Part shown: in pieces, positions 15,840 through 23,045 of the stretch
Position numbering within the stretch: the first letter of the stretch is position 1
Layout: the number at the start of each line of letters is the position of its first letter
DNA from: Gp6-AA40 sp035764385
GTDB lineage: Bacteria; Acidobacteriota; Vicinamibacteria; Vicinamibacterales; UBA2999
NCBI GenBank assembly: GCA_035764385.1
Contig: DASTZI010000430.1
Coordinates: 1 to 46,256, forward strand
Length of the DNA stretch: 46,256 bases
Direction of reading: 5' to 3'
Program-made: the position numbers and the translations under genes
The notes under the pieces: model-generated
What the model saw: the letters and a program-made list of their open reading frames with translations, nothing else
Database searches by the model: none
What the model was told of the DNA's origin: nothing

Positions 15840-16226
15840 GTGGAACGGCACGTCGACATCCTCGCCATTCTGTGTACGCTCTACGGCGCGCTCGCGATGC
15901 TGCTCGGCGCGTCGTTGCTGCTGTTATCCGCTGGAGCGCTGGCGATTCTCTTTGGGCCTGATGGCTCTGCCGTCGGATTTGCGGCGGGGGTCACCGCGAC
16001 CGGCTTTGCGGTCTTGGGGGTCGTTGCGCTCGTGTGGGGCGGCGCGCACGTAGGCGCAAGCGTCCTACTCCGTCGCCGCCAGCCGGCTGGTCGCGTGCTG
16101 ACGCTCGGCCTCGCCGTGGTGAACCTGCTGCTGCTGCCGTTCGGCACCGCGCTTGGCGCATACGCGCTCTGGATTTTGCTGACCGACGCCGGACGGCGCC
16201 TGTTCGAACCTGTAATTGCGACTTGA
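15840..16226 (+). CDS. Small four-helix membrane protein of unknown function
   Basis: A 128-residue protein with about four transmembrane segments: residues roughly 5-30, 35-62 (broken by a glycine-rich turn), 75-95 and 98-115. The only clearly charged loop is ASVLLRRRQPAGR (about 73-85). The GTG start at 15840 immediately follows the TAG of the DnaJ-like gene with no space, so ribosomes probably reinitiate. I do not recognise the family; membrane anchoring of the DnaJ-like partner would be a reasonable guess. A heptad palindrome starts at its stop. Confidence 0.75.
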   Translation: MERHVDILAILCTLYGALAMLLGASLLLLSAGALAILFGPDGSAVGFAAGVTATGFAVLGVVALVWGGAHVGASVLLRRRQPAGRVLTLGLAVVNLLLLPFGTALGAYALWILLTDAGRRLFEPVIAT

Positions 16227-16261
16227 GGCTCAGGACTCAAGGCTCCGTGAGCCTGGAGCCG
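16227..16261. repeat. Heptad palindrome (GGCTCNN / GAGCC type)
   Basis: Five successive 7-base units, GGCTCAG, GACTCAA, GGCTCCG, TGAGCCT and GGAGCCG, fill the start of the 59-base gap between the membrane-protein gene and mrp. The first three face the last two as inverted arms. The GGAGCC half recurs at the end of the array in the MFS gene (33278-33309). Confidence 0.75.
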
Positions 16262-16285
16262 GTTGCATTCCATTAAGATAGACGA

Positions 16286-17389
16286 ATGGCCGCCACGCTC
16301 GAACGCGAAGCTGTGCTCAACGCGCTGCGGGTCGTGAACGATCCCGACCTCCGGCGCGACATCGTGTCACTTGGCTTCGTGAAAGATCTCTCGCTGAAAG
16401 ACGGGGACGTCTCGTTCACGATCGAGCTGACGACGCCCGCGTGTCCGGTGAAGGATCAGTTGCGGGACCAGGCCACGGCTGCGGTACGGGCGCTTCCGGG
16501 TGTCTCGTCCGTTGATGTGCGCATGACCGCAAATGTGCGTTCCGTCTCGGCCCCGGAGACTGGACGTCCTCCGCTGCCCGGCGTCAAGAACGTCATCGCG
16601 GTCGGTGCGGGCAAGGGCGGCGTCGGCAAGACGACCGTTGCGGTCAACCTTGCGCTCGCGCTCGCCAAATGCGGCAGCCGGGTCGGCATCCTCGACGGAG
16701 ACATTTACGGGCCCAACGTTCCGATCATGCTCGGCTTGTCGGCGACGCAGCTGACGACCGACGGCAAACAGATCATGCCGGCCGAGAAGCACGGGCTTCA
16801 GGTCGTGTCGATGGGCTTTCTGACCTCTGACGACGCTCCCGTTATCTGGCGTGGTCCGATGCTGCACGGGGCGATACAGCAGTTTTTCCGCGATGTCGCG
16901 TGGCGCGATCTGGATTACCTGATCGTCGACATGCCTCCGGGCACCGGCGACGTGGCACTGAGCCTGAGCCAGACGGTGCCGGTCGTCGGCTCCATTGTCG
17001 TCACAACTCCGCAGAAGGTGTCGCTCGCCGACAGCCTCCGCGCGGTGCGCATGTATCAGAAGCTGAACATTGCGCCGATGGGTCTGGTGGAGAACATGAG
17101 TTACTACGCCTGTCCCAATTGCCACCACGAATCGGACATCTTCGGCCACGGCGGCGGAGAGCGGCTCGCCGAGCAGCTCGGTATTCCGTTCCTTGGGCGC
17201 CTGCCCGTTTATCAGCCGATTCGGGAAGGCAGCGATAACGGCGTACCGATCGTGGCGAGCGAGCCAGGGTCGACGGCGGGTCGCGCGTTCATGCTTGTAG
17301 CCGAGCGGACCGCGGCGCAGGTGTCGATCCTCGCGCACAAGACTGCAGAAGCGAACAAAGGGAAGATTCCGCTCATTCAAGTTCGCTGA
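16286..17389 (+). CDS. apbC: Mrp/ApbC-type P-loop ATPase, Fe-S cluster carrier
   Basis: Carries and delivers Fe-S clusters to apo-proteins in the cytoplasm (Mrp/NBP35/ApbC family). The 367 residues comprise an N-terminal MIP18/DUF59 domain (about 1-85, with TTPACPVKD) and a deviant Walker A ATPase domain (GAGKGGVGKTT, 107-117), with MPPGTGDVALSL and, near residues 274-277, the CPNC pair that binds a bridging cluster in dimers, followed by FGHGGGERLAEQLGIPFLG. Length is normal. The first M16 peptidase gene starts 6 bases after its stop. Fe-S proteins that might be clients within this window include the Rieske protein and AddB, but the link is only circumstantial. Confidence 0.95.
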   Translation: MAATLEREAVLNALRVVNDPDLRRDIVSLGFVKDLSLKDGDVSFTIELTTPACPVKDQLRDQATAAVRALPGVSSVDVRMTANVRSVSAPETGRPPLPGVKNVIAVGAGKGGVGKTTVAVNLALALAKCGSRVGILDGDIYGPNVPIMLGLSATQLTTDGKQIMPAEKHGLQVVSMGFLTSDDAPVIWRGPMLHGAIQQFFRDVAWRDLDYLIVDMPPGTGDVALSLSQTVPVVGSIVVTTPQKVSLADSLRAVRMYQKLNIAPMGLVENMSYYACPNCHHESDIFGHGGGERLAEQLGIPFLGRLPVYQPIREGSDNGVPIVASEPGSTAGRAFMLVAERTAAQVSILAHKTAEANKGKIPLIQVR

Positions 17390-17395
17390 GGGCGC

Positions 17396-18712
17396 GTGAC
17401 CACCGCAATCACTCTGCCTTACGCCAAACGCACGCTCCCCAACGGCCTCGACGTCATCGTCCACGAGGATCGACGCGTCCCTATCGTGGCCGTCAATCTG
17501 TGGTACCACGTCGGCTCGAAAAACGAGCGGCCCGGGCGCACCGGCTTCGCGCATCTGTTCGAGCACCTGATGTTCGAAGGTTCCGAGCATTACAACGGCG
17601 GATACTTTCTTCCGCTGCAGCAGGCCGGCGCGCTGCTCAATGGTTCGACCAACAGCGATCGCACGAACTACTGGGAGGTCGTACCGACCAGCGCGCTGGA
17701 TCTGGCGCTCTGGATGGAGTCGGATCGAATGGGGTATCTCCTGCCGGCGCTGACGCGCGAGCGCTTTGAAACGCAGCGTGGTGTCGTGCTCAACGAACGG
17801 CGGCAGAACTACGAGAACCGTCCGTACGGAATGGCGCTCATGGCGCTGAGCGCGGCGCTTTTTCCTCCGGACCACCCGTATCACTGGCTGACCATCGGCG
17901 ACGCCGAGGACCTGCGTGCGATGGAGTTCGAAGATGTGCGCTCGTTTTTCCGCACGTACTACCACCCGGCGAACGCGTCGCTGGCACTGGCGGGCGACAT
18001 TGAAACCGAGCGCGGGTTCGAGCTCGCTGAAGCCTATTTCGGCGAGATTCCGGGCGGCGAGAAGCCTGCGAGCGTGCATGCCGACGCGTCGGTTGCTCGC
18101 GAGGTCCGTCTCGTACTTGAAGATCGGGTCGAACTCCCGCGTGTCTACATGGCGTGGCACTCGCCTGCCATGTTCGCGGAAGGCGATGCCGAAGCTGATC
18201 TGCTCGCTGATCTCCTTGCCAACGGCAAGACGTCGCGTCTGTATCGCACGCTCGTGTACGACAAACGAATGGCGCTGGATGTGTCGGCATACCAACATTC
18301 ACGCGAGATCGGCGGCTTCTTCCTGCTGGCGTCGACCGCCGCTCCGGGTCAATCGCTGACCGAGATCACCGCGCTCATCGATGAGGGGATTCAACAGGTC
18401 ACCGACGAAGGTCCGGCCGGCGATGAAATGGAGAGGGGACTTGCGCAGGCGGAGGCGCATTTCATGTACCGCCTCCAGACCGTCGGTGGCTTTGGCGGCA
18501 AATCCGATCAGCTCAATGCGTATAACGTCCTGAGGGGCGACCCTGACTTTTTCACCGACGACCTCGCCCGGTACCGGAAAGCGACGCGCGAATCGGTCCG
18601 CGCGACCGCACGGAAGTACCTCGCATTCGATCGCCGTGTCGTGCTGAGCATTGTTCCGCGGGGACAGACTGCGCTCGCCCTGCCCGGCTCCGAAACGGTA
18701 TCTGTTTCATGA
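17396..18712 (+). CDS. M16 zinc peptidase, catalytic subunit
   Basis: A 438-residue member of the M16B peptidases (mitochondrial processing peptidase beta-like). The inverted zinc motif HxxEH is present as HLFEH (His53, Glu56, His57), with the distal Glu in VVLNERRQNYENRPYG about 75 residues later. No signal peptide is evident from the GTG start (TTAITLPYAKRTLPNGLDVIVHEDRR); related pairs in Gram-negatives are often periplasmic, so location is uncertain. The second M16 gene overlaps its stop by ATGA. Members of this type work as heterodimers of one catalytic and one non-catalytic chain, which fits this pair. Confidence 0.95.
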   Translation: MTTAITLPYAKRTLPNGLDVIVHEDRRVPIVAVNLWYHVGSKNERPGRTGFAHLFEHLMFEGSEHYNGGYFLPLQQAGALLNGSTNSDRTNYWEVVPTSALDLALWMESDRMGYLLPALTRERFETQRGVVLNERRQNYENRPYGMALMALSAALFPPDHPYHWLTIGDAEDLRAMEFEDVRSFFRTYYHPANASLALAGDIETERGFELAEAYFGEIPGGEKPASVHADASVAREVRLVLEDRVELPRVYMAWHSPAMFAEGDAEADLLADLLANGKTSRLYRTLVYDKRMALDVSAYQHSREIGGFFLLASTAAPGQSLTEITALIDEGIQQVTDEGPAGDEMERGLAQAEAHFMYRLQTVGGFGGKSDQLNAYNVLRGDPDFFTDDLARYRKATRESVRATARKYLAFDRRVVLSIVPRGQTALALPGSETVSVS

Positions 18713-20091
18713 TCACGCGAGTCGATCGCTCGCGTCTCCCTGCGCTCAGCCCCGATCCAGTTTTTCGTTTTCCGGACATCGCGCATCACACGCTCGGCAA
18801 TGGTTTGAAAGTCAGAACCGTCGAGCACCCAGGTGTGCCCGTCATCACGTTCGTGGTGCAGATCGATGGCGGGCTTGGCGCCGATTCGGCTGGACGGGAA
18901 GGCCTCGCCGCGATGGCGGCCGACATGGTTGATGAAGGGAGCGGGTCGCTCTCCGCCATCGACGTGTCGGATGCGCTCGCGCGCATTGGCGGCGAGTACG
19001 ACGTCGAGGTGGGAGCCGACGCAACAATCTTCACGCTGACGACGCTGACGCATTTTGCCGGGCGCGGCGCAAAGCTGTTATCCGAGATGCTCACCGCGCC
19101 GACGATGCGCGACGCTGATTTCGAGCGTGTCCGCCAGCTGCGGCTCGATCGACTGCGGCAGCTCAAGGATCTTCCACCGGCCGTCGCCGAACGCGCGTTT
19201 CTCCGGCTGTTGTATCCGTCACATCCATATGGGCATCTGGCGATTGGCACCGAGGTCGCCCTCCGCGGTGTGGCACGTGAGGACGTCGTCCGGTTCCATG
19301 CGGCGACCTTTCTTCCTTGGCGAGCGACCCTGATTGTGGTGGGCGCGTTGTCCCACTCCGACCTCTTGACTGTCGCTGACCAGGCGTTCGGCAATTGGAC
19401 GGGCAAAGAGCGAGTGCTGGACTTACCGTCGTCGGCTGCCGATTTCGTCGCGGATATCGCATCGTCACCTCAGCTTGCAATCGTTCCCCGCGAGGGCGCG
19501 GCGCAATCCGAACTTCGTCTCGGACATCTTTCCGCTCGTCGCGACACGCCGGATTACCCGGCTCTGCTGGTGATGAACGCCATTCTCGGCGGGCAGTTTG
19601 TCAGCCGGCTGAACATGAAGCTGCGGGAGCAGAAAGCATTCACTTACGGTGTCCGCACCGGTTTCGATTGGCGCCGCGGCATCGGCCCCTTTTCAGTGCA
19701 GACGAGCGTTCACACGACGGCAACCGCTGAGTCCATCAGCGATGCGCTGACTGAGATGTCCGATCTTCGCGGCGGACGGCCCGCGACCGCCGAGGAGCTG
19801 TCAATCGCGCAAGCATCCTTGACCCGTGGGTATCCGAGGAACTTCGAGATTGCCCAGCAGGTCGCGCGCTCGGTCGGGCAGCTCGCGCTCTTCGACCTGC
19901 CGGACACCTATTTCGAGGAATTCGTTCCGAAGGTGAACGGGGTGACCGCTGACGACGTCACTCGCGTCGCGCAGACCTATCTCGATCCTGGCCGGGCCAT
20001 TGCGCTCGTCGTTGGCGATCACAAAGCGACTGAGGACTCTCTGAATCGGCTCGGCTTCGCCGAGATGCATGTGCTCCCACCTACTGGTTAG
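18709..20091 (+). CDS. M16 peptidase-like protein, non-catalytic subunit
   Basis: A 460-residue M16 homologue that lacks the HxxEH motif: the equivalent helix reads GREGLAAMAADMVDEG. The domain pattern is otherwise preserved, including the region AKLLSEMLTAPTMRDADFERVRQLRLDRL, the PSHPYGHLAIGT loop and the C-terminal half with MNAILGGQFVSRLNMKLREQKAFTYGVRTGFDWRR. It therefore probably forms the substrate-binding partner (alpha-like) of the upstream catalytic chain. The ATG overlaps the upstream TGA by 4 bases, so both chains can be made in equal amounts. Its TAG lies in a GGTTAGT heptad array and a strong hairpin follows. Confidence 0.93.
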   Translation: MITRVDRSRLPALSPDPVFRFPDIAHHTLGNGLKVRTVEHPGVPVITFVVQIDGGLGADSAGREGLAAMAADMVDEGSGSLSAIDVSDALARIGGEYDVEVGADATIFTLTTLTHFAGRGAKLLSEMLTAPTMRDADFERVRQLRLDRLRQLKDLPPAVAERAFLRLLYPSHPYGHLAIGTEVALRGVAREDVVRFHAATFLPWRATLIVVGALSHSDLLTVADQAFGNWTGKERVLDLPSSAADFVADIASSPQLAIVPREGAAQSELRLGHLSARRDTPDYPALLVMNAILGGQFVSRLNMKLREQKAFTYGVRTGFDWRRGIGPFSVQTSVHTTATAESISDALTEMSDLRGGRPATAEELSIAQASLTRGYPRNFEIAQQVARSVGQLALFDLPDTYFEEFVPKVNGVTADDVTRVAQTYLDPGRAIALVVGDHKATEDSLNRLGFAEMHVLPPTG

Positions 20092-20113
20092 TGGTTAGTG
20101 GTTGGTGGGTAGA
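20086..20113 (+). repeat. Heptad array at the end of the M16 gene (GGTTAGT)
   Basis: GGTTAGT, GGTTAGT, GGTTGGT and GGGTAGA are four units with a 7-base period. The stop codon of the M16 gene (20089-20091) is part of the first unit. The array runs directly into the hairpin at 20113. Confidence 0.75.
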
Positions 20114-20134
20114 GGCGGGTCTTTAGACCCGCCT
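20113..20134. terminator. Stop-codon hairpin at a convergent junction
   Basis: AGGCGGGTCT and AGACCCGCCT form a 10-bp perfect stem with a two-base loop (9 bp with a TTTA loop). It lies between the convergent M16 and hydrolase genes; the hydrolase TAG (20133-20135) is formed partly by its distal arm. No U-tract follows, so it is either a weak bidirectional terminator or a REP-like mRNA 3' end. Confidence 0.6.
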
Positions 20135-21161
20135 AGAGATTCCGTCTCAAGAATCTAATCAGCAGATACGCATCCAGATAGCTGAATGGCGCGATGCCGG
20201 TGCTGTAGTGGCCGCACGGCAGCACGGCCACTTCGTGCGGCAGGTTGCGCCGCGCGAATTCGTCGACGAGCACACGCGACAGGTCGACCGGAAACGTCAG
20301 ATCGTACCGCGCATAGACGAGCAGCGTTCGCGTGTTGCTGACACGATCCAGGTATGACCACGGATTGATCGGACGCCACAGCTCCCGCAACTCGTCGAGC
20401 GTGACGTTGCCGTCAAGCGATTCGCGGACGTGACGGGTGGACAACCCGCGCCACACGACGTCGGCAAACCACGGAGACACATGGTTCAGCGCCTGCGCGC
20501 GAATGCGTGGCTCGTGCGCGGAGGTGAGCATCGCCAGACACGATCCGAGGCTCGTCCCCAGAATGCCGATCCGTTCGTAGCCCTGCAGCGCCAGCCAGGC
20601 GACTGCGCGCCTGGCATCGAGCACCGCCTGACGACACACCTGCACCGTCCGCGCGATGTTCGCGCTGACGATGTAGTCGGCGCGGGTCAGCTCTGGAGGC
20701 ATGCGGGCGTCGTGGTAGGGAAGCGACAGGCGCAGCGCCGATACGCCGCATCTCGCGAGCAGACGGGAAAGGCCGATGTGACCGCCGGCATCCGAATTCC
20801 ACTGCGGCAGCACGACGACGGCACGCCCGCGCGTTCCGCTCGTGCTGATAGGAGGTTCGTCAGCGGCCGGAAACCATCGCGCCAGGACGGTGTTGTTGCC
20901 CGGGTGTGGTGTCGTCAGCGCGCTTGGGAAGCGAAGTTCGCCGGCGCGCGCGTCGAAGTCGTACTCGGGAGCAGGCAGCGCCTCGAAAAACCCGCCCGTA
21001 TCGCGCATCACATCGTCGACCCAGCGAGTGAGCACCGAACCGGCCGAACCGTTGGGCACGGTAGAGATCCAATCCAGTCCCCAATCAAACGGTCGAACAA
21101 CGCGGTCTTTGGTAAGCGCCGCGAGTTGCCGCTCCCAGGTATGAAAGAAACGGCTCAGCAC
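20133..21161 (-). CDS. Alpha/beta hydrolase
   Basis: A 342-residue serine hydrolase of unknown substrate. The nucleophile elbow is GTSLGS (about residues 200-205), the likely acid is the Asp in YARYDLTFPVD and the His lies in PCGHYSTG near residue 318. The region RAVVVLPQWNSDAGGHIGLSRLLARCG precedes the elbow in place of a normal HGGG oxyanion loop, seen in large dienelactone-hydrolase-like or acyl-CoA esterase families. No signal peptide. GTG at 21159-21161 is the first in-frame start; it lies within a dispersed-repeat-like sequence and has poor ribosome-binding context, so a later start is possible. Confidence 0.8.
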   Translation of the reverse strand: MLSRFFHTWERQLAALTKDRVVRPFDWGLDWISTVPNGSAGSVLTRWVDDVMRDTGGFFEALPAPEYDFDARAGELRFPSALTTPHPGNNTVLARWFPAADEPPISTSGTRGRAVVVLPQWNSDAGGHIGLSRLLARCGVSALRLSLPYHDARMPPELTRADYIVSANIARTVQVCRQAVLDARRAVAWLALQGYERIGILGTSLGSCLAMLTSAHEPRIRAQALNHVSPWFADVVWRGLSTRHVRESLDGNVTLDELRELWRPINPWSYLDRVSNTRTLLVYARYDLTFPVDLSRVLVDEFARRNLPHEVAVLPCGHYSTGIAPFSYLDAYLLIRFLRRNL

Positions 21162-21188
21162 CCTTCGGCTCGCTTCGCTCGCTCAGGG
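21161..21188. repeat. Dispersed element with GCTCGCTTCGCTCGC core
   Basis: CCCTTCGG followed by GCTCGCTTCGCTCGCTCAGGG overlaps the GTG of the hydrolase gene. Sequences of this kind recur in the genomes of unrelated bacteria, from general knowledge rather than a search. A related C/G-rich stretch continues to about 21230. Confidence 0.4.
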
Positions 21189-21269
21189 CAAGCCCGTCCT
21201 CGTTCCACTCGCTCCGGGGAGGCCTCAGAACGTCTGCGGAACGGCAAGTGCGTTGCACCGATCGATTGC

Positions 21270-21440
21270 ATGTTCGAACATCCGCAGCCGCCTGAGCCTG
21301 AATCGCCGCGACGGGAAGGTGTGCCGGACACTATCGATGCGCCCCCGCCGGATATCCCGGTGGTGCCGCCGCCCGACATCCCTCCTGCGGACCTTCCGGA
21401 TCGGCCCACGCCTCAACGAGATCTCCCGGGCCCGCGATAG
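21270..21440 (+). CDS. Possible proline-rich small protein
   Basis: A 56-residue frame beginning MFEHPQPPEPESPRREG and rich in Pro and Asp (PPPDIPVVPPPDIPPADLPDRP). It has no clear ribosome-binding site and overlaps the 3' end of the amidase on the other strand by 28 bases. The repeat VVPPPDIPPADLPDRP looks like a genuine low-complexity tail, but chance frames in GC-rich DNA can be Pro-rich too, so I rate it low. Otherwise 21189-21412 shows nothing. Confidence 0.25.
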   Translation: MFEHPQPPEPESPRREGVPDTIDAPPPDIPVVPPPDIPPADLPDRPTPQRDLPGPR

Positions 21441-22825
21441 GTCTCGGTTGCGGCAACCGGAGCCGTGAAAGCGGCCTCGACCGCGGCGGCGACGCGCAGC
21501 AAACCCGTAGTGTCGCCGTACGCACCGACGACTTGTGCGCCGATCGGCAACGCTTCTGTGGTGGCGCCACACGGCAGCGCGACAGCGGGGTGGCCCGACA
21601 CGTTGAAGGCCTGGGTGCATCGAAGCATGATGTTGCGGACCGGTTCTTCCGCTCCACCGATCCTGACGGTTGGAACGCCGATCTTCGGTGCCGGGAGCGC
21701 GAGCGCAGGGAGAAACAGACCATCGACCCCTTCGAGGGCCGCATCGACCTCGCGCCGGATCAACTCGCGCCCTCGCAGCGCGCGCGCATAGTCTTCGCCG
21801 AGGATGTACCGTCCCATCTCGAGCCGCATACGGATATTCGGCGTGTAGTCCTCAGGACGACGCTCCAGGGCTGTCGCGTGATACGCCGCGGCCTCGGACA
21901 GCACGATGTGGAGATAGATGGCGGCGATGTCTCCCGCATGCGGAATAGACACATCGGTGAGTGTCGCACCCGATTCCCGCAGCCGTTCGCATGCAGCCTC
22001 GAAGCCCGCGGCCACCTGCCCGTCAAGAGTGGCCAGAAAGTAATGGCGTGGGATCGCGAGCCGCGGTGGGCGCGAATCGCGCACCACGTCCGCAGGCCCG
22101 CCCCGATCGACGTCGAGGGGCCGCGGATCGCCGCTGAGCGTGTCGTAGATGATCGCGGCGTCTTCAACGGATCGGCAGATTGGACCAATGTGATCAAGCG
22201 TCGGGCTTAGAGGAACGACGCCCTCCGTAGACAATTCCCCATAGGTCGGCTTCAGTCCCACGAGGCCGCACGCGGCGGCAGGAATGCGGATCGATCCACC
22301 GGTGTCGCTCCCAATTGACGCGTAGCACATCCCATCCGCAACCGCTGCGGCTGATCCGCCGGACGATCCGCCAGGCGATCGGCTGGGATCGAGCGGGTGT
22401 CGCGCGGGTCCGAACGCGGATTCCTCGTTCGTCGTTCCCAGAGCAAACTCATGGAGATTCGTCTTGCCGACGATGACAGCGCCCGCCTGTCGGAGTATGG
22501 CCACGGCCGTAGCGTCTCGATCGGCGACATGCGACTGGCGCACGCGCGAAGCGGCGGTAGTGACCGCTCCGCGCACATCGAACAGGTCTTTCAGCGAAAT
22601 CGGAACGCCGTGCAGCGGGCCGCGGTGCCGTCCCGCGGCGATCTCGCGATCCGCATCGCGGGCCTGCTGGCGAGCGTCATCGTCGAACACCGTAATGAAC
22701 GCGTTGAGCGTCGGGTTGCGCTCCGCGATGCGCTCGAGGCACGCGTCGACGATGGCCTCGGCGGTCGTCTGCCGCGCCTTCAGCGCCAATGACAATTCGC
22801 GGATGTTTTGCGGCTCAGCGGCCAT
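21413..22825 (-). CDS. Amidase signature family amidohydrolase (GatA-like)
   Basis: A 470-residue amidase-signature enzyme that hydrolyses an amide; GatA-type glutamyl-tRNA amidotransferases share the fold, but no gatB or gatC lies nearby, so a stand-alone amidase is more likely. The Ser-cisSer-Lys triad is visible: Lys79 (PISLKDLFDV), the Gly/Ser loop SPGGSSGGSAAAVA (about 150-163) and nucleophile Ser178 (GSDTGGSIRIPAA). ATG at 22825 is chosen because the protein aligns from AEPQNIRELSLALK; an upstream in-frame start would only add repeat-coded residues (TRIPDPGSPIPGP). It begins inside the end of the 68-residue gene upstream, which it overlaps by 11 bases. Confidence 0.93.
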   Translation of the reverse strand: MAAEPQNIRELSLALKARQTTAEAIVDACLERIAERNPTLNAFITVFDDDARQQARDADREIAAGRHRGPLHGVPISLKDLFDVRGAVTTAASRVRQSHVADRDATAVAILRQAGAVIVGKTNLHEFALGTTNEESAFGPARHPLDPSRSPGGSSGGSAAAVADGMCYASIGSDTGGSIRIPAAACGLVGLKPTYGELSTEGVVPLSPTLDHIGPICRSVEDAAIIYDTLSGDPRPLDVDRGGPADVVRDSRPPRLAIPRHYFLATLDGQVAAGFEAACERLRESGATLTDVSIPHAGDIAAIYLHIVLSEAAAYHATALERRPEDYTPNIRMRLEMGRYILGEDYARALRGRELIRREVDAALEGVDGLFLPALALPAPKIGVPTVRIGGAEEPVRNIMLRCTQAFNVSGHPAVALPCGATTEALPIGAQVVGAYGDTTGLLRVAAAVEAAFTAPVAATETYRGPGRSR

Positions 22826-23021
22826 GGTCGGGCCCGGGATCGGGGATCCGGGATCCGGGATCCGGGTCGGAGGCGAATCCGCCGGTGGCGTCGGCATTCC
22901 ATTCCGCTGTTCTCAGAGCAGAAGTGGCTTTCGCGAGCGCCTCGAGCAATGGTTTGAGTTCCGGCAGGCCGCGACGTTCGGCATCGTGGATTGCCATCTC
23001 CAGCCACGCTTTCACGGTCAT
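22815..23021 (-). CDS. Small protein of unknown function, coupled to the amidase
   Basis: A 68-residue protein. Residues 1-42 (MTVKAWLEMAIHDAERRG, then a leucine-rich second helix LPELKPLLEALAKATSAL) have the look of a folded two-helix unit. The C-terminal part, from about residue 50 (SDPDPGSRIPDPGPDHGR), is encoded by the GGATCCG heptad array and is probably a disordered tail. ATG is at 23019-23021 and its stop overlaps the amidase start by 11 bases, so translation of the amidase is likely coupled. The start is only 25 bases from the divergent pyruvate kinase GTG, so their promoters must overlap coding sequence. I do not recognise a family. Confidence 0.6.
   Translation of the reverse strand: MTVKAWLEMAIHDAERRGLPELKPLLEALAKATSALRTAEWNADATGGFASDPDPGSRIPDPGPDHGR
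22830..22864. repeat. Heptad array (GGATCCG) in a gene 3' end
   Basis: GGGCCCG, GGATCGG, GGATCCG, GGATCCG and GGATCCG follow in strict 7-base register. GGATCC is itself a palindrome, so the array pairs with itself. It codes the C-terminal tail of the small gene just before the amidase start. Confidence 0.85.
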
Positions 23022-23045
23022 GGCCGTACAGCGTACTCTGACGGG

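Noticed and set aside
16367..18298. 643-residue open frame on the minus strand
   Set aside because: Antisense to the Mrp and M16 genes, whose motifs are unmistakable; composition is Arg/His-rich as in GC-rich shadow frames.
20430..21269. N-terminal part of a 336-residue plus-strand frame
   Set aside because: Antisense to the hydrolase; only the Pro-rich end after 21270 is possible as a separate small gene.
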